Shown: in pieces, positions 1 to 6,053 of the stretch
How the letters are laid out: each line of letters opens with the position of its first letter
How positions within the stretch are numbered: the first letter of the stretch is position 1
Source of the DNA: Myxococcales bacterium
GTDB lineage: Bacteria; Myxococcota_A; Bradymonadia; Bradymonadales; Bradymonadaceae
DNA length: 7,079 nucleotides
Reading direction: 5' to 3'
Assembly (NCBI GenBank): GCA_007120615.1
Contig: SKNI01000188.1
Location: forward strand, 1 to 7,079
Translations under genes and position numbers: made by a program
The notes under the pieces: generated by a model
The model's input: only the letters and a program-made list of their open reading frames with translations
What the model was told of the DNA's origin: nothing
The model's database searches: none

Positions 1-1101
1 AACGACGCCGACCTCGCCGAAGAAGCGATCCGACAGGGTGATTTTCATCGGGCACGAAAAATCGCCGCCGATCATTACGCCTCGACCTCCAATCGCGGGC
101 GGCTTCAGGAAGTCTTTGACCGAGCCGTCGCAGAGGATCCTTTTCTGCGACCTGCGCTTCAGACCATCGAACCCGACCTCCACGGCGACACCCTCCGGGC
201 CCTCGGCGGAGGTGCATCGGTGACCCTTCGAATCACCGACGGAGGAGAAAACCGCTATGCCCTCAAACTCGACCGCGACGAATGGGAAGGCGGCTGGAGA
301 GTCGAAGTGGCAGCCTACCTTCTCTGCGAGATATTACCCTGCGGATTCGATATTCCCATCAACGAACCGGCCCGGATCAGCAGAGAGGACTTCGATGAAC
401 TCTACGGCCGCGTCAACACCCCCCGACAAAACTCTTACGCCGAGCGTTTCGACGAATTGATCTGGCACGAGAAAGAAGGCCCTGACGGCGCCCAGCGAGA
501 ATACGTCTACGGAACGCTAAAGGAGTGGATCCCAAATTACGTCAACGTTCCCATCGAATATGTGGAGACCTGGGAGAAGTGGCTCGATATCAGCCAGGAG
601 GAGAGCGTCCTCGACGAGAATTTCGACGAGTACCTGGCCCGAATTCGCCCCTATCAAAACGGTCGCTTCGCCCGGCGGGTTGCTCAAGAATACCACGAGG
701 ATTCCGCGCACCAGATGGCCCGACAGATCTCCAACCTCTCGGTCTTTGATTATCTAAGCGGAAACTTCGATCGCTATAGCGGAATCGAAGATTATTACGG
801 GGTAAATAGCCACTTCGCCGACGGGCGATTTGTGGCCATCGACAACAGCGCTGCCTTTCAATTTCGCTCCCTCAACCGGATGGAACCCCGCCTGGCCCGT
901 CTGCAACGATTTAGCCGGACGATGATCGACGGCGTTCGGCTGCTGAACCCCGAAACGATCAACCCCGTCTTATTTCCCGAAGCTGACGGCCGAGAAGCCG
1001 TTCGCCTGCGCACCTTCTGGATCCAGCGAGACAAACTCCTCGACCACGTCGATGCCCTGGTCGAGGAGCACGGCGAGGAAGCCGTCTACGCCTTTGAATA
1101 A
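1..1101 (+). CDS. FAM20C/HipA-like atypical kinase-fold protein, 5' end outside window
   Basis: The frame is open from base 1 to the TAA at 1099-1101 (366 codons seen), so the true start is upstream. A GTG at 220 could be taken as a start, but it falls just after a glycine-rich stretch (ALGGGAS, about codons 68-74) that resembles a nucleotide-binding loop, so I treat it as internal. Kinase-like landmarks follow in order: YALKL with a candidate ATP-binding Lys at codon 89, WRVEVAAYLL with a candidate helix-C Glu at codon 102, FDYLSGNFDR with a candidate catalytic Asp at codon 257, and VAIDNSAAF with a candidate metal-binding Asp at codon 281. The D-x-L-x-x-N-x-D-R plus I-D-N pair, about 24 residues apart, is the pattern of FAM20C secreted kinases and of bacterial HipA/PI-kinase-like relatives. 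Substrate and location are unknown. The first 60 or so visible residues look helical and charged. It converges with the amylase gene, leaving 19 bases between. The kinase-fold assignment is by motif recognition only; activity is inferred. Confidence 0.72.
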   Translation, partial: NDADLAEEAIRQGDFHRARKIAADHYASTSNRGRLQEVFDRAVAEDPFLRPALQTIEPDLHGDTLRALGGGASVTLRITDGGENRYALKLDRDEWEGGWRVEVAAYLLCEILPCGFDIPINEPARISREDFDELYGRVNTPRQNSYAERFDELIWHEKEGPDGAQREYVYGTLKEWIPNYVNVPIEYVETWEKWLDISQEESVLDENFDEYLARIRPYQNGRFARRVAQEYHEDSAHQMARQISNLSVFDYLSGNFDRYSGIEDYYGVNSHFADGRFVAIDNSAAFQFRSLNRMEPRLARLQRFSRTMIDGVRLLNPETINPVLFPEADGREAVRLRTFWIQRDKLLDHVDALVEEHGEEAVYAFE

Positions 1102-1120
1102 AGCCCCAACACAATCAGCT

Positions 1121-3295
1121 TCACTCTAATAAATAAACTCTCGTCGCCCCCTGGGGCAGCCGAACACCAAAGCCCTCCTCGGCCAGACTGCCTCGCGCAC
1201 GCTCTGTGCTAAGTCGGGAGCTATTGTCGCCTTCCTCGTCAAAGATCAGTCGCACCTCTACCCGAGATGATAACCCGGCATGTCCGTCCAATAAGCCTTC
1301 GGGGAGCCGAATCGACCCTTCTTCTTCTTCGGTGGCCCAGTTGGTGACCACCACCATGAGCTTTCCACCCTGTGGCTCATACCGAGCGAACGCGTAGAGA
1401 CCCTCCGGATAATCACCGAACTCCCGGTTATAAAAATCCAGGCCGTAATAGCCCGGAGCCACCGCCAGCGGATGACCGCTCAGGTGCACCAGCCGTCGAT
1501 AATATTCGTGAAGATCGCGCTGCCAGTCCTCGAGGCCACCGCCGTCGAAACGTCCCTCGTTATTCCAGGCCGACAATGCCGGCACTCTCCAATAATCAAA
1601 GATGGTACTTCGACCATCATCGCCGGAGAAACCACTTACCCCGGCGCCCTCTTCGCCAACCGTCTGTCCGTTATAGACCATGAGCGCACCCGGTCCGAAG
1701 AGATAGGTAATTGGCACGATATGGCGTCCCGCTTCCGCATCTCCATAGCCCGAATTGCCGGGATAGGTATTCTGCACCAGGGGAGATGCGATTCGCTTCT
1801 CGTCGTGATTCTCGGCATATCGAATATAGCGGGCTCTCATCTCATCGGAGACTGACGCAAAATAACTATCGAGTCCGTATTTATCGTTCTCCCCGATATA
1901 GATTCCCTTTAAACCATCATACATCCCGTCGTCGTAGACCACGTCAAAGCCGGCATCCACCAGGGCTTCCAGATTCTCGTAGGCCTCCGCTATGAAATAA
2001 GCCTCGGGAAACTCCTCTCGAGTTCGATCGATGATCCAATTCCACACCGGAGCGGGCACAAAATGAGCAAAATCAGCCCGAAACCCGTCGACCCCGAACT
2101 CTCCCATCCAATAGGCGATGACCTCGCGCATAAACTCCCAGGTCGACGGAATCGGATCGTAATGCTCGGCGCCGGTCATAAAATCCATGCCGTAATTGAG
2201 CTTCACCGTCTCATACCAGTCGTTCACCGATGGCGTATAAGAAGCGATATTATTGCCCGTTACCCGGGCGAAATTTCCCTCCGTGCCATCCTCCGGCGCA
2301 AAATGTCCGTCCATCCCCTCCCACTGCCAGTGAGAGTCCACCGTCGGCAGCACCAGCGGCTCGCCGCCGGGAAGATAAAAGAAATTATTCTGAGGAGAAA
2401 ACTGCTGGTGTTGATCGTCATTGAGCCCAAGATCCAGCTCCGGACGCACCGTCGACCCGTAAGACCGCGCCACGTGATTGGGGACCAGATCGATGATGAC
2501 CTTCATTCCGGCGTCGTGAATGCGCTCCACCAATTCGGCGAACTCCTGCAATCGCTCTTCGGGCTCATCGGCGTAATCGGGAGATACATCGAAATAATCG
2601 CGAACCGCAAAGAAACTCCCCGCCCGTCCTTTTAAGATATCCGGATCGTCGGCGGGCTCCCCGATATCGCTATAATCGGTGAGCGTGGCCTGCTGCAAAA
2701 CCCCGGTCAGATAGACATCGGTGACCCCCATCGCTCGCAGTCGCCGAAGGGCAACCTCATCGATATCGGAGAACTTTCCGACGCCGTTTTCTTCAATCGA
2801 GCCATCTATAATATTGGCCCCATCTGTATTTCCAAAATGTCGCACGATCAATTGATAGAGGACCCGCCGCTCTTCTGCCTGACGCCAGGTCGTAAAGGAT
2901 CGCGTCTCACTCCATCCCGCCGAGGAGTCATCGTGAATCCGAACTCGCCAGAAATAGGTGGCCTCCGGCGTCAACCCGACGAGAGGATAATCCAGCCCCC
3001 TCCATCCTCGCTCTCGGACCACCACGTCCGCAAACTCCTCATCTCTTGCGACGTCGACGTCGTAAACTTCCGCGCCCTCGGTGAGACTCCAGACCAGACT
3101 CACATCGGTGGAGAGTCCGCTGATTCCGTCTCCCGGATGGGTCAGCACGAGGTTCGACTGGTCCAGAATCTCTTCGATATCGCTCTCCCCTGTATCGTTG
3201 CTGGCATCCGGCGTATCCACAGGTTCTTCGCCTCTCGGACAGCCCCAAAGAACAAGAAGAAAAAAAACTACCCAGAAATAGCGACCCTTCATCAT
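1121..3295 (-). CDS. Lipoprotein alpha-amylase family enzyme (FnIII-like module + GH13)
   Basis: Predicted outer-envelope lipoprotein that hydrolyses or transfers alpha-glucosidic bonds. Residues 1-19 form a lipoprotein signal (basic MMKGRY, hydrophobic core, lipobox LWGC with Cys19); position +2 is Pro, not Asp, which favours outer-membrane sorting. An acidic linker (about 20-46) leads to a fibronectin-III-like beta domain (about 48-137, with YFWRVRI and SFTTW). The GH13 barrel follows from about 145, with all four classical regions: DLVPNH (269-274), GFRADFAHF with nucleophile Asp408, FIAEAYE with acid/base Glu437, and ENHDE with transition-state Asp498. ENGVGKF (169-175) and the SVNDWYETVKLNYG stretch (356-369) recall GH13 enzymes annotated in Bacteroidetes and relatives; I do not assign a subfamily. 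The C-terminal 120 or so residues look like the usual beta-sandwich. Two adjacent ATGs exist (3295 and 3292). The GGAG at 3299-3302 lies 6 bases from the second but only 3 from the first, so 3292 may be the real start; numbering here is from 3295. No convincing promoter was found upstream. Exact substrate is unknown. Confidence 0.93.
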   Translation of the reverse strand: MMKGRYFWVVFFLLVLWGCPRGEEPVDTPDASNDTGESDIEEILDQSNLVLTHPGDGISGLSTDVSLVWSLTEGAEVYDVDVARDEEFADVVVRERGWRGLDYPLVGLTPEATYFWRVRIHDDSSAGWSETRSFTTWRQAEERRVLYQLIVRHFGNTDGANIIDGSIEENGVGKFSDIDEVALRRLRAMGVTDVYLTGVLQQATLTDYSDIGEPADDPDILKGRAGSFFAVRDYFDVSPDYADEPEERLQEFAELVERIHDAGMKVIIDLVPNHVARSYGSTVRPELDLGLNDDQHQQFSPQNNFFYLPGGEPLVLPTVDSHWQWEGMDGHFAPEDGTEGNFARVTGNNIASYTPSVNDWYETVKLNYGMDFMTGAEHYDPIPSTWEFMREVIAYWMGEFGVDGFRADFAHFVPAPVWNWIIDRTREEFPEAYFIAEAYENLEALVDAGFDVVYDDGMYDGLKGIYIGENDKYGLDSYFASVSDEMRARYIRYAENHDEKRIASPLVQNTYPGNSGYGDAEAGRHIVPITYLFGPGALMVYNGQTVGEEGAGVSGFSGDDGRSTIFDYWRVPALSAWNNEGRFDGGGLEDWQRDLHEYYRRLVHLSGHPLAVAPGYYGLDFYNREFGDYPEGLYAFARYEPQGGKLMVVVTNWATEEEEGSIRLPEGLLDGHAGLSSRVEVRLIFDEEGDNSSRLSTERARGSLAEEGFGVRLPQGATRVYLLE

Positions 3296-3298
3296 ATA

Positions 3299-3302
3299 CT
3301 CC
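3299..3302 (-). promoter_or_regulatory. Shine-Dalgarno of the GH13 lipoprotein gene
   Basis: Read on the - strand this is GGAG, 3 bases before the ATG at 3295 and 6 bases before the adjacent ATG at 3292. Normal spacing favours the second ATG, which shortens the protein by one Met. Confidence 0.55.
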
Positions 3303-3321
3303 GAGAGATATCCACACTGAC

Positions 3322-3346
3322 TGTTGCAACCTGTTCAAAGGCAACA
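3322..3346. repeat. Short inverted repeat upstream of the amylase gene
   Basis: TGTTGC at 3322-3327 is repeated in inverse as GCAACA at 3341-3346, with a 13-base gap. It lies 27 bases upstream of the amylase ATG. It could be an operator half-site pair or a small leader hairpin; arms of six bases can also arise by chance. The 3296-3433 interval shows no convincing -35/-10 pair. Confidence 0.3.
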
Positions 3347-3428
3347 TGGTTTCAGATCCCCTACATTTCGTCCATAGCTCTTGGAAAAATGGGTGTGATC
3401 CACGTTGATTGATCGGTAGAACGAGATT

Positions 3429-3455
3429 AAAAAGGAGCGGGGACGTCCCCGCTCC
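3429..3455 (-). terminator. Intrinsic terminator after the sensor kinase gene
   Basis: Positions 3434-3455 are a perfect 22-base dyad (each arm GGAGCGGGGAC) that folds to a very GC-rich hairpin. On the - strand it is followed immediately by TTTTT (3433-3429) then AATCT. It begins 14 bases past the kinase stop codon, the usual place for a Rho-independent terminator. The other strand has no T-tract after the hairpin, so it should act on leftward transcripts only. It separates kinase transcription from the amylase gene downstream. Confidence 0.88.
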
Positions 3456-3469
3456 ATAACTGCAGAAAT

Positions 3470-5182
3470 TCAGGTACCCTCAGGGCTCAACTCCGAGCAG
3501 GCATCCCCGTCGAGGGGGGCCCCATTTTGATCGAGCCGTGGAATTCCGACTCGAAAACTGGCTCCTTCTCCGGGGCTACTTTCAAGAGAAATATCGCCCC
3601 CCATCTCTCGCAAAATTGCCCGACAAATATAGAGGCCCAATCCCGTTCCGTCGCCTACATTTCGGGTTGTAAAGAATGGGTCGAAGATCTGCTTTTTGGT
3701 CTCTTCGTCAATTCCTATCCCATCATCCTCGAACTCAATAAATTGATGGTCTCCGACGACACCACTTGTCACGATAATTCGTCCGAGTTTACCGGACTCC
3801 CCCACCGCAGCAGCTGCATTCATCAAGAGGTTTACAAATACCTGAGTCAGACGTGCTGGATTGGCCTGAACCCAGCCGAGGGATTCGCCTCGTCGTTGCA
3901 CGCGAGCCCGGGTCTGGACCTCTCCCCGGCACACCGTCAGCGCATTTTGCAAACACTCCTCGGCATCGATCAGGGTTGCCCCTTCCCCGATTCCGGTAAA
4001 GGTGCGCATCCCCGCTACAATCGAGCGGATTCGCTCCACTCCTTCCATCGCATCGCTGAGCGCTTCTTCGATGACCCTGGTTACTGCCGACTGCTCTTTC
4101 TCCAACCGCTGATGCACAAATCGAACGTTGGACTGAACATAGGCCAACGGGTTGTTGATCTCATGCGCGATCCCGGCCGCCAGGGTTCCCACCGCCAGCA
4201 TCCGGTCGGTAGACATCAGCCGAACCTGCATATTGCGGTACTCCGACATATCTCGAAAGACGATCACCATCTCGCTATCGCTTTGCTCGGAGGAAACACG
4301 GGTCAGCGTAAAGGAAACCGGCAATACTCCCTGCCCGCCGCAGTAGAAGTTATCATCATGGGATTGGACATCGGCTCCCACATTGAGCCCGTGCCACAGA
4401 CAGCAGGTTTGCGGGCCGTCGCACACCTCCTCGGGATGAACCAACTCGTGAAAGCACTTCCCGATTACCTCGTCCGCCTCCACCTCCAATGTGGTCAATG
4501 CGGCCTTATTGATAAACGTTATCGCACCTCTTTCATCGACCGCCAGAGCGCCCTCACCGAGACTATTGGCCACGGTCTGCCCGATCGCGATGCGCTTTTT
4601 TAGCTGCGCGCCGTACTCCAGAGTCTCCGCGATTTCCCGTTGCTTTTGGCTCGCCAACTTATAACAGGCTGCCACCGCCAGCGCCCGAGACGCTAAATCA
4701 GCGGCAAAGCTCAGGTCAGCCTGTGTAAACACCTGCTCGGACTCCTCGGTCGCCACAAGGGTCAGCGTCCCCACAATTTCTTCTGTACTTCCGATGGGAA
4801 CAATCAGCGCCGAGTGCACCGAATAGGCATTCTTTCGCTCCCCGCTCTCAGGTTCGTATACCTGAGGTTTTCCATCTCGACGAGCCTTCTCGCTCGTCTG
4901 CTTGAACGCACTTTGACTCAACAACCCTCGTAATACAGGCTCCTGGTCTCTCTGCTGATGCGAATATACCGCGGTATCTTGCTTCTGCCCGTCACCGTGG
5001 AATTCCAGCACCACGCCGTCGGCAATCTCTTTAACCAGTAGATTCGCAAAATTCTGAAGAATGGAGCCGGCATCGCCGGTATTGAGCAACAAGGAATCAA
5101 GAGCATGCCACAGCCGCTGGACCTTTTGATCTTTTTGAGCGACTTGATCGGTGGTCTCGATGGTAACTGCCTTGATTCTCAT
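3470..5182 (-). CDS. Soluble hybrid-free sensor histidine kinase (GAF-PAS-HisKA-HATPase_c)
   Basis: A 570-residue two-component sensor kinase that should autophosphorylate on His and pass phosphate to a response regulator. There is no signal peptide or membrane segment, so it is predicted to be cytoplasmic. Domains in order: short N-terminal helix; GAF-like sensor (about 30-175, with SALIVPIG and VGTLTLVA); coiled linker (about 176-200); PAS (about 201-315, NSLGEGALAVDERGAITFINKAA to VFRDMSEY); HisKA with phospho-acceptor His340 in AGIAHEINNPLA; and an ATPase with N-box (Asn451, Asn455), G1 box DDGIG (486-490), F-box FDPFF (500-504) and G2 box GTGLGL (512-517). All catalytic boxes are intact. 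The H-box HEINNPL is typical of NtrB/AtoS/PAS-type kinases. The PAS region carries Cys243, Cys254, Cys260, Cys261 and Cys281 plus His245 and His249, which could bind metal or sense redox. No receiver domain is fused and no response regulator is in view, so its partner is unknown. Start at 5182 is supported by AGAGG five bases upstream. Confidence 0.95.
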   Translation of the reverse strand: MRIKAVTIETTDQVAQKDQKVQRLWHALDSLLLNTGDAGSILQNFANLLVKEIADGVVLEFHGDGQKQDTAVYSHQQRDQEPVLRGLLSQSAFKQTSEKARRDGKPQVYEPESGERKNAYSVHSALIVPIGSTEEIVGTLTLVATEESEQVFTQADLSFAADLASRALAVAACYKLASQKQREIAETLEYGAQLKKRIAIGQTVANSLGEGALAVDERGAITFINKAALTTLEVEADEVIGKCFHELVHPEEVCDGPQTCCLWHGLNVGADVQSHDDNFYCGGQGVLPVSFTLTRVSSEQSDSEMVIVFRDMSEYRNMQVRLMSTDRMLAVGTLAAGIAHEINNPLAYVQSNVRFVHQRLEKEQSAVTRVIEEALSDAMEGVERIRSIVAGMRTFTGIGEGATLIDAEECLQNALTVCRGEVQTRARVQRRGESLGWVQANPARLTQVFVNLLMNAAAAVGESGKLGRIIVTSGVVGDHQFIEFEDDGIGIDEETKKQIFDPFFTTRNVGDGTGLGLYICRAILREMGGDISLESSPGEGASFRVGIPRLDQNGAPLDGDACSELSPEGT

Positions 5183-5187
5183 TGATA

Positions 5188-5192
5188 CCTCT
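5188..5192 (-). promoter_or_regulatory. Shine-Dalgarno of the sensor kinase gene
   Basis: AGAGG on the - strand, five bases before the ATG at 5182; it fixes the kinase start. Confidence 0.65.
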
Positions 5193-5302
5193 TACAGCGT
5201 ACTACTTCGCTCAAAAACTAATTGATCTATCTATTTAATCTGCTTTGAGCAGGTGCCTGCCCAAACTCCCCGACCAACCGCGCCTAAGTTCTCTTATCTC
5301 CC

Positions 5303-5331
5303 ATCATAAGTGTTGTTACCTCTCTTTGCAA
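5303..5331 (-). promoter_or_regulatory. Candidate sigma70-type promoter for the sensor kinase gene
   Basis: On the - strand TTGCAA (5331-5326, 4 of 6 matches to TTGACA), an exact 17-base spacer, then TATGAT (5308-5303, 5 of 6 matches to TATAAT). It lies just past the SRAP stop codon. Transcription would start near 5296, giving a leader of about 114 bases before the kinase ATG. Within that leader GCAGG-TG-CCTGC (5249-5260) is a short dyad that could be an operator. The promoter suggests the kinase can be expressed independently of SRAP, although SRAP read-through is not excluded because no terminator is seen between them. Confidence 0.5.
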
Positions 5332-5345
5332 TCAACTGAATTACG

Positions 5346-6017
5346 TCAACCTTCGAGAGGCTCGATAAGCTCGGGACGATCGTTCTGGGGGCGATTTAAC
5401 TCCCGACTCACCCCGTAGTAATCTACGGCGTCCTGGGGAAAGGCATCGACCATCGTCGCCAGATTCTCTCTGGCATGCTCGTCGTCAAATAACCACGAAT
5501 CCCAATACTCTTCGGGAGCCCACACCGGCATGCGATCGTGCAAATGCTGCAGCGTCGGTGCGGCATCGGCGGTCAAGATCGTATAGGTCTCAGTCTCTTC
5601 GCCATTCTCGTCGGTCCATCGCTCCCAGAGTCCGGCAAACGCTCCCAGTTCTCCGCCCCCAAACGTCACTCGCATCGGCCACTTCTCCCCGTCTCGCTTG
5701 ACCCATTCATAAAATCCGTCGGCCACCACCAGACACCGACGACTCTTAAAAGCATTTCGAAAAGAGGGCTTCGTCGCCGCCGTCTCCGAGCGGGCGTTGA
5801 TCATGCGATAGCCGATCTTTTTCTCCTTGGCCCAGAATGGAATCAGGCCCCAGCGAAGACAATCCACCTTGCGACCGGCGCCATCGGCCCGGCGCACCAC
5901 CGGTAGATGTTGTGAGGGTGCCGCGTTATATCGGGGCTCAAACCCGGCAATGGTCTCAACTTCGAACCGCTCTGCGATTGCAGCAGCGGTGTGGGTCACA
6001 CTATAACGTCCGCACAT
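5346..6017 (-). CDS. yedK: SRAP domain protein (YedK/HMCES family), abasic-site DNA crosslinker
   Basis: A 223-residue protein matching the full length of bacterial SRAP proteins. The family senses abasic sites in single-stranded DNA and shields them by forming a thiazolidine crosslink through the N-terminal Cys exposed when Met1 is removed. Visible key residues are Cys2 in MCGRYS, the Asn31 motif RYNAAPSQ, Asn74 and Arg76 in MINARSE, Glu104 in DGFYEW and His160 in LHDRMPV; WGLIPFW (56-62) is also a family hallmark. Nothing is missing, so it should be active in the cytoplasm. Because the catalytic Cys must be residue 2, the start at 6017 is firm; AGAGGAG (6030-6024) lies six bases upstream. 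It is co-oriented with the sensor kinase 163 bases downstream and divergent from the M15 lipoprotein gene. No SOS-box-like operator was recognised upstream. Confidence 0.97.
   Translation of the reverse strand: MCGRYSVTHTAAAIAERFEVETIAGFEPRYNAAPSQHLPVVRRADGAGRKVDCLRWGLIPFWAKEKKIGYRMINARSETAATKPSFRNAFKSRRCLVVADGFYEWVKRDGEKWPMRVTFGGGELGAFAGLWERWTDENGEETETYTILTADAAPTLQHLHDRMPVWAPEEYWDSWLFDDEHARENLATMVDAFPQDAVDYYGVSRELNRPQNDRPELIEPLEG
5978..6007 (+). promoter_or_regulatory. Possible promoter for the M15 lipoprotein gene, inside the SRAP 5' end
   Basis: TTGCAG (5978-5983, 3 of 6 matches to the -35 consensus), an 18-base spacer and TATAAC (6002-6007, 5 of 6 matches to the -10 consensus). Transcription would start near 6014, giving a leader of about 40 bases to the ATG at 6054. 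It overlaps the first codons of the divergent SRAP gene. The -35 is weak. Confidence 0.33.
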
Positions 6018-6023
6018 CTTATG

Positions 6024-6030
6024 CTCCTCT
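6024..6030 (-). promoter_or_regulatory. Strong Shine-Dalgarno of the SRAP gene
   Basis: AGAGGAG on the - strand, six bases before the ATG at 6017. It is the best ribosome-binding site in the window and confirms the start that puts Cys at position 2. Confidence 0.8.
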
Positions 6031-6053
6031 TTCCGTTTATGACCTGCCTCACT

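Noticed and set aside
220..222. GTG as the start of the first gene
   Set aside because: The same frame is open back to base 1 and encodes the glycine-rich loop immediately before it; there is no Shine-Dalgarno before the GTG.
1..1101. HipA toxin of a HipBA toxin-antitoxin pair
   Set aside because: The motifs resemble the wider FAM20/HipA-like fold, but the residues are not HipA-specific and no HipB-like helix-turn-helix gene is visible; the upstream side is outside the window.
1102..1120. Bidirectional terminator between the convergent genes
   Set aside because: The 19-base gap has no inverted repeat or T-tract.
2063..2635. Open frame of 190 codons on the + strand
   Set aside because: It is antisense to the GH13 catalytic core and its product shows no family features.
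3527..4603. Long open frame (358 codons) on the + strand
   Set aside because: It is antisense to the HisKA, PAS and ATPase-coding part of the sensor kinase, whose motifs are unmistakable. The translated product has no recognisable domain.
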